From a bacterium (GTDB taxonomy: Bacteria > SZUA-79 > Acidulodesulfobacterales > Acidulodesulfobacteraceae), in assembly GCA_021789605.1 (NCBI GenBank), contig JAJYJI010000007.1, forward strand, positions 1 through 58,252: a DNA stretch of 58,252 nt. The letters are read 5' to 3'. Shown piece after piece: positions 1-6,654 of this stretch. The notes beneath the pieces were generated by a model. It was given only the letters and a program-made list of their open reading frames with translations, was not told where the DNA came from and did no database searches. Numbering within the stretch: the first letter of the stretch is position 1; each line of letters opens with the position of its first letter. The position numbers and the translations under genes are program-made.

Positions 1-2
1 AA

Positions 3-59
3 CTTATTGAAAGCGCTATAATGGAAGGATGCGAAAAGGTTGACATGAATGAGTGGTAG
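3..59 (+). CDS. Antitoxin of a type II toxin-antitoxin pair (3' end only)
   Basis: An open frame enters from the left edge and stops at 57-59, giving 18 residues ending in EKVDMNEW. It overlaps the start of the following PIN-domain toxin by 11 bases, the coupling usual for vapB-vapC pairs. The visible residues are too few to assign a DNA-binding fold such as AbrB, ribbon-helix-helix or Phd. The role as cognate antitoxin that binds VapC and represses the operon is inferred from position and overlap only. Confidence 0.6.
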   Translation, partial: LIESAIMEGCEKVDMNEW

Positions 60-438
60 GATAATTTTAGATACAAATATTATTATATCCTTGTTTAACG
101 GAGATAACGATATTTATGAATATATAAAACAAGCCGATGAAATTTTCATACCGTCCATAGCGATTGGAGAGTTGTATTACGGTGCGCATAAATCTTTAAA
201 TAGCCTGCAAAACATTAAAAAAATAAATGAATTTGTAAAGGAAAACATTGTTCTGCCATGCAGTGCCGCTACTGGAATGAGATACGGCGAAATTAAAAAT
301 TCGCTAAAAGAAAAAGGAAAACCTATCCCTGAAAACGATATTTGGATTGCCGCCATTGCCAAAGAACATAATCTTGTTTTAATTACCAAGGACAAGCACT
401 TTAAATTAGTCGATGATATTAAAATTGTTATGCTCTAA
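49..438 (+). CDS. vapC: VapC-type PIN-domain ribonuclease toxin
   Basis: A 129-residue protein, normal length for VapC. PIN-domain RNases cleave RNA (often initiator tRNA or rRNA) with a Mg2+ site built from acidic residues. The expected ones are visible: D8 in the ILDTN motif, E41 in IGELYYGA, D97 in ENDIWIAA and D115 in ITKDKHF. The toxin is therefore probably intact. The ATG at 49 lies inside the upstream antitoxin frame, implying translational coupling. The stop at 438 is followed by a weak hairpin (TGGCT/AGCCA, about 455-475). The pair sits between the window edge and an orphan tRNA-His 3' fragment, so it may be cargo of an integrated element. Family assignment is firm; the RNA target cannot be read from sequence. 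Confidence 0.9.
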   Translation: MSGRIILDTNIIISLFNGDNDIYEYIKQADEIFIPSIAIGELYYGAHKSLNSLQNIKKINEFVKENIVLPCSAATGMRYGEIKNSLKEKGKPIPENDIWIAAIAKEHNLVLITKDKHFKLVDDIKIVML

Positions 439-524
439 GTCATTAATAATTATGGCTTGATTTTCACATAGCCAAGTTTAATATGACTATAATAATTTAA
501 TAAAATTAAATACTTGCAAAACAA

Positions 525-579
525 GGACTTTGGATTGTGACTCCGGTGGTCGCAGGTTCAAAACCTGTCATCCACCCCA
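525..579 (+). pseudogene. Orphan 3' half of tRNA-His(GTG), probable attachment-site remnant
   Basis: The sequence matches a tRNA from the anticodon arm to the 3' end. Anticodon stem TTGGA/TCCGG (530-534, 542-546) encloses a loop with anticodon GTG at 537-539. A TGGTC variable loop follows, then T-arm GCAGG/CCTGT with loop TTCAAAA, acceptor strand CATCCAC (569-575), discriminator C576 and encoded CCA (577-579). A C discriminator is the histidine identity mark in bacteria. No matching 5' acceptor GTGGATG or D-arm occurs upstream; the preceding 90 bases are plain AT-rich sequence. A 3' tRNA half without its 5' half is the typical footprint of integrase-mediated insertion, where the far end of the element keeps a copy of the tRNA 3' end. 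Confidence 0.75.
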
Positions 580-623
580 CTTAAAACCGCAGTAAATAAT
601 GCATTTCACGCAATATCATATCC

Positions 624-652
624 TTGACATATTATCCGAATTTTACTAAAAT
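624..652 (+). promoter_or_regulatory. Predicted sigma70 promoter upstream of the MFS gene
   Basis: TTGACA at 624-629 and TAAAAT at 647-652 are separated by exactly 17 bases, a near-consensus housekeeping promoter. Transcription would start near 659, leaving an untranslated leader of about 135 bases before the ATG at 794. Confidence 0.6.
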
Positions 653-793
653 TTATGTAAATTTAATGAATTTTACATACAAAACGCATACGTTTTTTCG
701 ATAATAAATAATTAAATAATATTACCCCGTTTGATATTGAAAGTTCTTAATAAATTAAATAAAAATTTTAAATAAAAATTAATAAAAAAAGCC

Positions 794-2017
794 ATGGAAG
801 ATTTTAATAAAAATTGGCTTAACTCCAACGTTCTTTTTATATCTTTATCGGCTTTATTCGCCGATTTGGGTTATCAGGTAGTTCTGGTTGTATTTCCTAT
901 ATTTCTCGTAATAGATTTGCGCAGTTCAGTTATATATTTCGGCATCGCTTCTGCAATAAGTTATGGAATTGGGGCTTTTTCCGGTTATCTGGGCGGAAAG
1001 GCAGGAGATAAATTCGGGCATAAAAAAATTGCGATAGCGGGGAATATTTTGATACCACTTCTTTCTTTTACGGGTTTCAGCATATACCCTGCGGAAGCGG
1101 TCGCATTTTTTTCTACGGGATGGTGGGCGAGAAATTTCAGGTCGCCCTCAAGAAGAGTTTTGCTTATGATGTCGGTTATAAAGAAATTTTATGGAAAAGC
1201 CTTCGGTTTTTTGCATGCTCTCGACCAGACAGGCGGTTTTCTCGCAGGCATTTACGCCCTAATACTTTTCTCCAATCATATTCCTTTAAAATATATTTTA
1301 TTGCTGACCGTAATTCCTCTATTGATTTCAACTATTTTTTTGACTTTAATTTCAAAGAAAAAATTCATCGACGGCGTTTCGGACGGTACGGTTAAAGACG
1401 GCAAGGGAGTTCCGGCCGACGGAGGAAACAGCGAAATTATTGCCGCAGACGATCCAGAAAACAGCGATTTAAATAAAAAGTTATTTAGAAAAATTCTAAT
1501 AGCGACCTCTTTGTACGGCTTTAGTTCTTTTAGTTTCGGATTTCCTATATTAACGATTACGCAGTCTTCCAAAAGTCCTGCCCTAGGCATTCTTTCATAT
1601 GTTTTATTTTTTGTCTGCACCGCTTTGACTGGGTTTATTGCAGGCAAAACGATAGCCCGTACCGTTTATAAACTTGGATTCGGCTATTTTCTTACTTTCG
1701 CAGGTTCGTTAGGTATGGCATTGGTATTCACGTTTTCCTTAAACTACTTTTTATATTATATTTGCGTCGCTATTCTCGGAATATCTCTCGGCATAATAGA
1801 AACGATAGAGCCTACTGTAATAAGTTTAATAGTAAAACGCAAAACGATAGGAAGAGGAATGGGTTTGCTGACTGCCGCTAGAAGCATAGGATTATTCGGC
1901 GGGAATATTCTTATGGGATTGCTTTATTACAGAGGGGCGAACTATTCATATTTATATGCGGCGATATTAAGCTTAATCGGTTCGGCGATTATCTTTGCCT
2001 CAAGGTCGGATATTTAA
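794..2017 (+). CDS. Major facilitator superfamily (MFS) transporter
   Basis: A 407-residue integral membrane protein with about a dozen hydrophobic segments arranged as two halves, separated by a polar central loop near residues 190-230. The motif GGKAGDKFGHKK near residue 70 fits the MFS motif A between helices 2 and 3. The stretch WWARNFRSPSRR, followed by YGKAFGFLHALDQTGG, resembles an MFS subfamily often labelled only as MFS transporter. The substrate cannot be told from sequence. The gene stands alone, with its own predicted promoter and a weak hairpin after it. No convincing Shine-Dalgarno precedes the ATG, and the first in-frame ATG was chosen because it is followed directly by the first membrane segment. 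Confidence 0.8.
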   Translation: MEDFNKNWLNSNVLFISLSALFADLGYQVVLVVFPIFLVIDLRSSVIYFGIASAISYGIGAFSGYLGGKAGDKFGHKKIAIAGNILIPLLSFTGFSIYPAEAVAFFSTGWWARNFRSPSRRVLLMMSVIKKFYGKAFGFLHALDQTGGFLAGIYALILFSNHIPLKYILLLTVIPLLISTIFLTLISKKKFIDGVSDGTVKDGKGVPADGGNSEIIAADDPENSDLNKKLFRKILIATSLYGFSSFSFGFPILTITQSSKSPALGILSYVLFFVCTALTGFIAGKTIARTVYKLGFGYFLTFAGSLGMALVFTFSLNYFLYYICVAILGISLGIIETIEPTVISLIVKRKTIGRGMGLLTAARSIGLFGGNILMGLLYYRGANYSYLYAAILSLIGSAIIFASRSDI

Positions 2018-2033
2018 TAAAGCCAGTCACATA

Positions 2034-2064
2034 GCGCAGAACGTGTACTGCAGCGCCAATTTTT
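2034..2064 (+). terminator. Weak hairpin with short T-run after the MFS gene
   Basis: GCGCAG at 2034-2039 can pair with CTG..GCGC at 2048-2056 with a two-base bulge, followed by a five-T run. The stem is imperfect, so this is only a possible intrinsic terminator. Confidence 0.3.
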
Positions 2065-2150
2065 AATCCCGGCTTTTTAAAAGATACGGTTTAAAAAACA
2101 CGTTGCAACATTTAATTCGTCTATGCCCTTAAAAATACATAAAAAAAATG

Positions 2151-2180
2151 TTGACAAGTAATCCAATATTTTGTTAATAT
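2151..2180 (+). promoter_or_regulatory. Predicted sigma70 promoter for the tRNA-tuf operon
   Basis: TTGACA at 2151-2156 follows a run of eight A (UP-element-like) and is 18 bases from TAATAT at 2175-2180. The first tRNA begins 33 bases after the -10. The same context (A-run, TG, TTGACAA) recurs in the promoter before rpsL. Confidence 0.65.
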
Positions 2181-2213
2181 TAAAGTTTCTAAACTTGCGG
2201 CGGATTTTTGCGC

Positions 2214-2288
2214 GCTGGCGTAGCTCAATGGCAGAGCAGCTGATTTGTAATCAGCAGGTTGCGGGTTCGATTCCCATCGCCAGCTCCA
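2214..2288 (+). tRNA. tRNA-Thr (anticodon TGT)
   Basis: A complete 75-base cloverleaf. Acceptor GCTGGCG pairs with CGCCAGC, the anticodon loop TTTGTAA sits between CTGAT and ATCAG, the T-loop is TTCGATT, and CCA is encoded. It is the first of four tRNAs placed before tuf, in the position of E. coli thrU. Confidence 0.97.
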
Positions 2289-2314
2289 TAATTTAAAAGA
2301 AAAAAATAGAAAGA

Positions 2315-2400
2315 GGAGAGGTGCCCGAGCGGCTAAAGGGAACAGACTGTAAATCTGTCGGCGCAAGTCTACGAAGGTTCGAATCCTTCCCTCTCCACCA
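2315..2400 (+). tRNA. tRNA-Tyr (anticodon GTA)
   Basis: An 86-base class II tRNA with long variable arm. Acceptor GGAGAGG pairs with CCTCTCC, discriminator A, encoded CCA, and anticodon loop CTGTAAA. The position matches E. coli tyrU. Confidence 0.97.
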
Positions 2401-2473
2401 TAATTATTATAATTACAATAGCAATCTGTAAAGGTTTTTATATATATTGAGAGTTAATGACGATTTTTCAAAT

Positions 2474-2550
2474 GCGGGAATAGCTCAGTTGGCTAGAGCG
2501 TCAGCCTTCCAAGCTGAGGGTCGCGGGTTCGAATCCCGTTTCCCGCTCCA
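2474..2550 (+). tRNA. tRNA-Gly (anticodon TCC)
   Basis: A 77-base cloverleaf. Acceptor GCGGGAA pairs with TTCCCGC, anticodon loop CTTCCAA lies between TCAGC and GCTGA, and CCA is encoded. The position matches E. coli glyT. Confidence 0.97.
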
Positions 2551-2567
2551 AGTTTTATTGGTAAAAC

Positions 2568-2642
2568 GCCCATGTAGCTCAGTGGTGGAGCACTTCCTTG
2601 GTAAGGAAGAGGCCATCGGTTCAATCCCGATCATGGGCTCCA
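2568..2642 (+). tRNA. tRNA-Thr (anticodon GGT)
   Basis: A 75-base cloverleaf. Acceptor GCCCATG pairs with CATGGGC, anticodon loop TTGGTAA lies between CTTCC and GGAAG, and CCA is encoded. It lies 67 bases before the tuf start codon, as thrT does before tufB in E. coli. Confidence 0.97.
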
Positions 2643-2693
2643 AAATTACTTTTGATTAAAGTCCGCGCTACATTAAAAAATGACTAATTTTTA

Positions 2694-3939
2694 CAGGAGG
2701 AGGAACTAAATGTCCAAAGAGAAATTTGACAGATCTAAGCCTCATGTCAACATAGGAACGATAGGGCATGTTGACCACGGCAAAACAACGTTAACCGCCG
2801 CCATAACCAAGGTTCTTGCAAAAAAGGGACAGGCTACTTTTAAATCATACGACCAGATTGACAACGCTCCCGAAGAAAAAGAAAGGGGCATAACTATCGC
2901 CACGTCCCACGTCGAATATTCTACGGATAAAAGGCACTATGCCCACGTAGATTGTCCGGGACATGCCGACTACGTAAAGAATATGATAACCGGCGCGGCG
3001 CAGATGGACGGAGCCATACTCGTGGTTTCCGCCGCGGACGGTCCTATGCCGCAGACCAGAGAACACATACTCTTGGCCCGCCAGGTCGGAGTTCCTTATA
3101 TAGTAGTATTTTTAAACAAGGTGGATATGGTTGACGACCCCGAACTTTTAGAGCTCGTCGAACTGGAAGTAAGAGAACTTTTAACCTCCTATAATTTTCC
3201 CGGGGATGCCGTTCCGGTAATAAAAGGTTCGGCGCTAAAAGCCTTAGAATCCGAATCCGATAACGAATGGACCCAAAAAATAGTCGAACTTATGGACGCG
3301 GTCGACGAATATATACCCGTTCCCAAAAGAGACATAGACAAGCCTTTCCTTATGCCCGTCGAAGACGTATTTTCCATATCCGGCAGAGGAACCGTCGCTA
3401 CCGGCAGGGTGGAAAGAGGGGTAATAAAAGTAGGGGAGGAAGTGGAACTCGTAGGAATACTTCCCACGTCCAAGACCGTAGTAACCGGCGTAGAAATGTT
3501 CAGAAAACTCCTTGACGAAGGCCGCGCCGGAGACAACATAGGCGTTCTTCTAAGAGGCAAAAAACGCGAAGAGATAGAAAGGGGCATGGTTTTAGCTAAA
3601 CCGGGTTCGATAACTCCTCATAAAAAATTTAAAGTGGAAGCATACATTCTGACTAAGGAAGAAGGAGGACGCCACACCCCCTTCTTTAACGGCTACCGTC
3701 CCCAGTTCTATTTCAGGACTACCGACGTTACCGGAGTCTGCACCCTGCCCGAAGGCATAGAGATGGTAATGCCGGGCGACAACGTCGCGATGTCCGTAGA
3801 GCTTATTACCCCCATAGCCGCCGAAAAGGAACTGAGGTTTGCTATAAGAGAGGGCGGACATACCGTAGGCGCTGGAGTTATAACCGAGGTTATAGAGTAA
3901 TTTAATAATTAAAATATGGAAACGGAAAAAGGGGTAATT
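2694..3939 (+). repeat. Copy 1 of an exact 1246-bp tuf duplication
   Basis: This block matches 19228-20473 from the ribosome binding site (CAGGAGGAGGAAC) through the whole tuf frame and 39 bases past the stop (to GGGGTAATT). The flanks diverge at once on both sides. Frames read across the gene in other phases are the same in both copies, so identity extends to silent positions. Confidence 0.93.
2710..3900 (+). CDS. tuf: Elongation factor Tu (first copy)
   Basis: EF-Tu is the GTPase that delivers aminoacyl-tRNA to the ribosomal A site. The 396 residues match normal length. G1 is GHVDHGKTT (19-27), G3 is DCPGHADYV and G4 is NKVD, followed by the two beta-barrel domains ending [10 protein letters not shown] strong AGGAGGAGG precedes the ATG. 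It is co-oriented with the four upstream tRNAs and the downstream rpmG-trnW-secE-nusG genes, the tufB position of enteric bacteria. It is identical to the second copy at 19244, implying gene conversion or recent duplication. Confidence 0.99.
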   Translation: MSKEKFDRSKPHVNIGTIGHVDHGKTTLTAAITKVLAKKGQATFKSYDQIDNAPEEKERGITIATSHVEYSTDKRHYAHVDCPGHADYVKNMITGAAQMDGAILVVSAADGPMPQTREHILLARQVGVPYIVVFLNKVDMVDDPELLELVELEVRELLTSYNFPGDAVPVIKGSALKALESESDNEWTQKIVELMDAVDEYIPVPKRDIDKPFLMPVEDVFSISGRGTVATGRVERGVIKVGEEVELVGILPTSKTVVTGVEMFRKLLDEGRAGDNIGVLLRGKKREEIERGMVLAKPGSITPHKKFKVEAYILTKEEGGRHTPFFNGYRPQFYFRTTDVTGVCTLPEGIEMVMPGDNVAMSVELITPIAAEKELRFAIREGGHTVGAGVITEVIE

Positions 3940-3948
3940 ATTTAAACA

Positions 3949-4098
3949 ATGAGAGAGATAATAACGTTAGCATGCAGCGAATGCAAGCAGAGGAATTATA
4001 CTACTACAAAAAATAAAAAACTTTCTTCGGAAAAATTGTCCGTAAAAAAATATTGCAAGTTCTGTAAAACCCATACGCCTCATAAGGAAACAAAATAA
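3949..4098 (+). CDS. rpmG: 50S ribosomal protein L33 (zinc-binding form)
   Basis: A 49-residue frame starting [20 protein letters not shown]33 sits near the E site of the large subunit. Two CxxC pairs (C9/C12 and C36/C39) form the zinc ribbon of the C+ type. It lies between tuf and tRNA-Trp, a common place for rpmG ahead of secE. The ATG at 3949 is the only start that keeps the conserved N-terminus. The upstream GGGG at 3931-3934 is a weak, rather distant ribosome binding site. Confidence 0.96.
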   Translation: MREIITLACSECKQRNYTTTKNKKLSSEKLSVKKYCKFCKTHTPHKETK

Positions 4099-4121
4099 AA
4101 GTGAATTTTAAAATTTAAAAT

Positions 4122-4198
4122 AGGCCAGTAGCTCCAACGGCTAGAGCATCGGACTCCAAATCCGAGTGTTGGGGGTTCGAATCCCTCCTGGCCTGCCA
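4122..4198 (+). tRNA. tRNA-Trp (anticodon CCA)
   Basis: A 77-base cloverleaf. Acceptor AGGCCAG pairs with CTGGCCT, discriminator G, encoded CCA, and anticodon loop CTCCAAA between CGGA and TCCG. It is embedded between rpmG and secE, so it is probably cut out of the operon transcript. Confidence 0.97.
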
Positions 4199-4213
4199 GC
4201 ATAAATAAATCTA

Positions 4214-4459
4214 ATGAGTGAAAATATAAATTCGGGATATATAAAAATGGTCAGCAATCCGGTTTCGGGGTTTATCAAAAGGACGAAACAATATTTATAT
4301 GAAGTAAGAGCGGAAATTGGTAAAATTGTATGGCCGGAAAAAGACAAAGCGACAAAAACCACGTATGTGGTGGTTATTTTTATTGTGCTTGTTACGGCTT
4401 TTCTCGGTCTTATAGATATACTTTTTTCCAAGTTATTTTCATATTTTTTTCATATATAA
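4214..4459 (+). CDS. secE: Preprotein translocase subunit SecE
   Basis: SecE clamps the SecY channel in the inner membrane. The 81-residue protein has the short single-membrane-segment form. An amphipathic stretch with the signature EVRAEIGKIVWPEKDKA (about 34-50) is followed by one hydrophobic helix (about 53-72). It begins 15 bases after tRNA-Trp and is followed by nusG, the near-universal secE-nusG order. Confidence 0.95.
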   Translation: MSENINSGYIKMVSNPVSGFIKRTKQYLYEVRAEIGKIVWPEKDKATKTTYVVVIFIVLVTAFLGLIDILFSKLFSYFFHI

Positions 4460-4500
4460 CAGGCAAAAATAAAAAATCGATGATAAAGGAAGAGCAAGAA

Positions 4501-5115
4501 ATGGCCGGCGAAAATCCCGAAACGGGCCGCGGGACGGATACCGAAGATACCGTCGAACTTGGCGGCGAAGATTACAGCGAAATTCCTAAGAAATGGTATG
4601 CGGTTCACACGTATTCCGGTTTTGAAGATAACGTCAAACTTGCGCTCGAAGAAAGAATTGCTTCAAGCGGGTTAAAAAAATATTTCGGCGATATTATCGT
4701 TCCCAAAGAAGACGTAATAGAAAAAAATGCAAAAGGCGGAAAGAAAAAGGTTAAAAGAAAATTCTTCCCCGGTTATATTTTCGTAAGAATGAACGTAAAT
4801 ACCGATTCATGGCATCTGCTTAAAGGTACGCCAAAAGTTACCGGATTCGTAGGAGACCAATTGAATCCTATGGCCGTCGACGAATCGGAAATGGAGAAAA
4901 TAGTCGCGCAAATAACGGAAGGCGTTAAAAGGCCGAAAGCCAAGATTGAATTTTCTAAAGGCGACAGCGTCAAAATTACGGAAGGTCCTTTCTCAGGTTT
5001 TAACGGCGTGATAAACGATATAAAACCCGATAAAAGCAAGCTGGAAGTTCTTGTTTCGATTTTCGGCAGGGCTACTCCGGTAGAATTGGATTTTACTCAG
5101 GTGGAAAGAAACTGA
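4501..5115 (+). CDS. nusG: Transcription elongation/antitermination factor NusG
   Basis: NusG binds the RNA polymerase clamp through its NGN domain and couples to Rho or ribosomal S10 through its KOW domain. The 204 residues hold an NGN domain (KKWYAVHTYSGFE, from about residue 30) and a C-terminal KOW domain (from about residue 150, FSKGDSVKITEGPFSGF). I chose the ATG at 4501 because AAAGGAAGAG lies about 8 bases before it; an in-frame ATG at 4480 would add seven residues. The first 29 residues are an acidic low-complexity tail (9 D/E) that most NusG proteins lack. It lies between secE and rplK as usual. Confidence 0.96.
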   Translation: MAGENPETGRGTDTEDTVELGGEDYSEIPKKWYAVHTYSGFEDNVKLALEERIASSGLKKYFGDIIVPKEDVIEKNAKGGKKKVKRKFFPGYIFVRMNVNTDSWHLLKGTPKVTGFVGDQLNPMAVDESEMEKIVAQITEGVKRPKAKIEFSKGDSVKITEGPFSGFNGVINDIKPDKSKLEVLVSIFGRATPVELDFTQVERN

Positions 5116-5215
5116 CGGCAATTTTATTTTGGTTTATTTCATTTATATATAAATAATTTAGTCTAATAACCTAAATAATAAATAATCTAAAACAGCATAA
5201 AAGAGGAAAAATATT

Positions 5216-5644
5216 ATGGCGGTAAAAAAAATTCAGGCTCTGGTAAAATTGCAGATTACGGGCGGCAAGGCCAATCCCGCTCCGCCGGTCGGTCCAGCGC
5301 TGGGTCAGCACGGCGTCAATATTATGGAGTTTTGCAAGCAATTCAACGAAAAAACAAAATCTCAGGAAGGAACGGTAATACCCGTCGTCCTAACGGTTTA
5401 TGCCGACAGGTCCTTCGATTTTATTTTAAAAACTCCACCCGCATCCGTTTTGCTTAAGCAGTCCGCGGGAATAGAAAAGGGTTCCAACCAGCCCAATAAA
5501 AATAAGGTTGCTACGTTAAACAGAGCCAAGGTAATGGATATCGCAAAAATTAAAATGCCCGACCTTAATGCAAACGAACTTGATATGGCGATGAAAACTA
5601 TCGAGGGAACGGCAAGAAGCATGGGCATAGACATAACGGATTAA
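5216..5644 (+). CDS. rplK: 50S ribosomal protein L11
   Basis: L11 forms the GTPase-associated centre of the large subunit with 23S rRNA helices 43/44. The 142 residues are of normal length. The N-terminal domain carries [20 protein letters not shown] and the RNA-binding C-terminal domain includes [13 protein letters not shown]. The ATG at 5216 follows AAGAGGAAAAAT. It is the first gene of the rplK-rplA pair, about 100 bases after nusG. Confidence 0.98.
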   Translation: MAVKKIQALVKLQITGGKANPAPPVGPALGQHGVNIMEFCKQFNEKTKSQEGTVIPVVLTVYADRSFDFILKTPPASVLLKQSAGIEKGSNQPNKNKVATLNRAKVMDIAKIKMPDLNANELDMAMKTIEGTARSMGIDITD

Positions 5645-5661
5645 AAACCCGATATAAAATT

Positions 5662-5711
5662 GTCCGGGCTCGCATTGTCCGGCTTTGCGTCTGTTGCGCC
5701 GGCAATGACGG
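5662..5711 (-). repeat. REP-like GC-rich palindromic repeat between rplK and rplA
   Basis: This is a sharply GC-rich island in AT-rich DNA. Read on the - strand it begins CCGTCATTGCCGGCGCAAC and ends near GGACAATGCGAGCCCGG. That recalls widespread bacterial intergenic repeats of the type GTCATTGCGAGC...GCAATC. It also holds two copies of ATTGTCCGG on the + strand. A related sequence occurs at 35681-35717. The assignment rests on pattern resemblance only. Confidence 0.4.
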
Positions 5712-5776
5712 AACGGTTTAGTTGCCGGATATTTTTACCGGCGGCCAATTTTAAAATTATAGGAGGCAATGGCATT

Positions 5777-6484
5777 ATGAAAAAGAGAGGAAAAAAATAT
5801 ACGGACGCTTTAAAAAAAGCGGGCGATGCAGGCAGGCATTATTCGTTAGACGATGCTTTTAATATCGTAGTGAATTCGCACTATGTTAAATTTGACGAAT
5901 CCGTCGATGTGGCAATAAATCTTGGAATAGACGTTAAAAAAAACGACCAGCAAGTCAGAGGGGCGGTTTTACTGCCTAACGGAACCGGCAAGGCCGTTAA
6001 GATTCTTGTTTTTGCAAAAGGCGAAAAAGAACGCGAGGCTTTGGCTGCCGGTGCCGATTATGTAGGCCAGGAAGATATGATTGCGAAGGTTCAGCAGGGA
6101 TTTATGGATTTCAACAGGGTCGTCGCGACTCCAGACATTATGGCAAGCGTGGGAAAGCTTGGGAAAATTCTCGGCCCCAGAGGTTTAATGCCCAATCCAA
6201 AAGTGGGAACGGTTACCTTTGACGTAGGCAGAATAGTAAAAGAATTAAAAGAAGGCAAAATAGAATTCAAGGCCGAGAAAAACGGTATTTTGCATGCATC
6301 CATTGGTAAAGTTTCGTTCGGAGCTTCAAAGCTTAAGGAAAATTTTATTGCGCTTATAGAAATCGTCAACAGGTTAAAACCGGCTTCCAGTAAAGGCGTT
6401 TACGTAAAGAAAGTTTCATTGTCTTCCACTATGGGCCCCGGTGTCAGCTTGGACACGCTTGCATTAAGAAATAATCTTATATAA
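5777..6484 (+). CDS. rplA: 50S ribosomal protein L1
   Basis: L1 forms the mobile L1 stalk controlling E-site tRNA release, and in many bacteria it represses its own mRNA. From the ATG at 5777 the protein is 235 residues, the usual length, beginning MKKRGKKYTDALKKAG. The hallmark GPRGLMPNPKVGTVT is near residue 135. The frame is open further upstream to 5660, but those residues read through the REP-like island and do not match L1. AGGAGG (5761-5766) supports the chosen start. Confidence 0.98.
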   Translation: MKKRGKKYTDALKKAGDAGRHYSLDDAFNIVVNSHYVKFDESVDVAINLGIDVKKNDQQVRGAVLLPNGTGKAVKILVFAKGEKEREALAAGADYVGQEDMIAKVQQGFMDFNRVVATPDIMASVGKLGKILGPRGLMPNPKVGTVTFDVGRIVKELKEGKIEFKAEKNGILHASIGKVSFGASKLKENFIALIEIVNRLKPASSKGVYVKKVSLSSTMGPGVSLDTLALRNNLI

Positions 6485-6520
6485 TTGTATAAAAGTATAT
6501 TATAAGTTTTAATATTTATT

Positions 6521-6654
6521 GCCAATGACGGCAGGTTTATAAATCCTGCCCAGACAAAAAGAGCTTTATTATCCTGATTTTCTTTTAAATCGCTCTTATT
6601 TTGCCGCATTGACATAATTAAGACAAATTTAAAAGAAAGGAGGGGAGAAGAAAA
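6521..6654 (+). promoter_or_regulatory. Probable L10 leader (autoregulatory mRNA structure) before rplJ
   Basis: The 170-base gap before rplJ contains a perfect hairpin GGCAGG/CCTGCC (6530-6535, 6545-6550) followed directly by CAGAC and AAAAGAGC. A second pairing AAGAGC/GCTCTT (6559-6564, 6592-6597) is followed by ATTTT. An L10(L12)4-binding leader with a kink-turn-like element is known at this place in many bacteria. Position, the AGAC element and paired stems fit that family; the exact fold was not computed. Confidence 0.55.

Larger units (their letters stand above)
439..793. other. Gene-free AT-rich interval between vapC and the MFS gene
   Basis: Apart from the tRNA-His fragment (525-579) and a promoter-like pair of hexamers (624-652), this stretch is AT-rich sequence with long A and T runs. 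I see no open frame with a ribosome binding site, no terminator with a good T-run and no repeat array. Confidence 0.6.

Noticed and set aside
2121-2366. Open frame on the - strand over the tRNA-Thr and tRNA-Tyr genes
   Set aside because: It runs antisense through two complete tRNAs and its translation (for example RWESNPQPADYK) is the familiar artefact of reading tRNA sequence.
2447-2659. Open frame on the + strand across tRNA-Gly and tRNA-Thr
   Set aside because: Its product (AGIAQLARASAFQAEGRG) is a known spurious translation of tRNA genes.
2845-3861. Several frames in other phases within both tuf genes
   Set aside because: They occur identically in both copies because the DNA is identical, and they are shadows of the EF-Tu codon pattern.
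2694-3939. The tuf duplication as an assembly error
   Set aside because: Both copies sit in distinct, biologically expected flanks (tRNA-tuf-rpmG and fusA-tuf-rpsJ), and identical tuf pairs are normal in proteobacteria.
4330-4500. N-terminal extension of nusG overlapping secE
   Set aside because: It is merely an open frame inside secE; NusG length and the AAAGGAAGAG site favour 4501.
5660-5776. N-terminal extension of rplA
   Set aside because: The extra residues read through a GC-rich repeat, do not resemble L1, and a Shine-Dalgarno supports the start at 5777.
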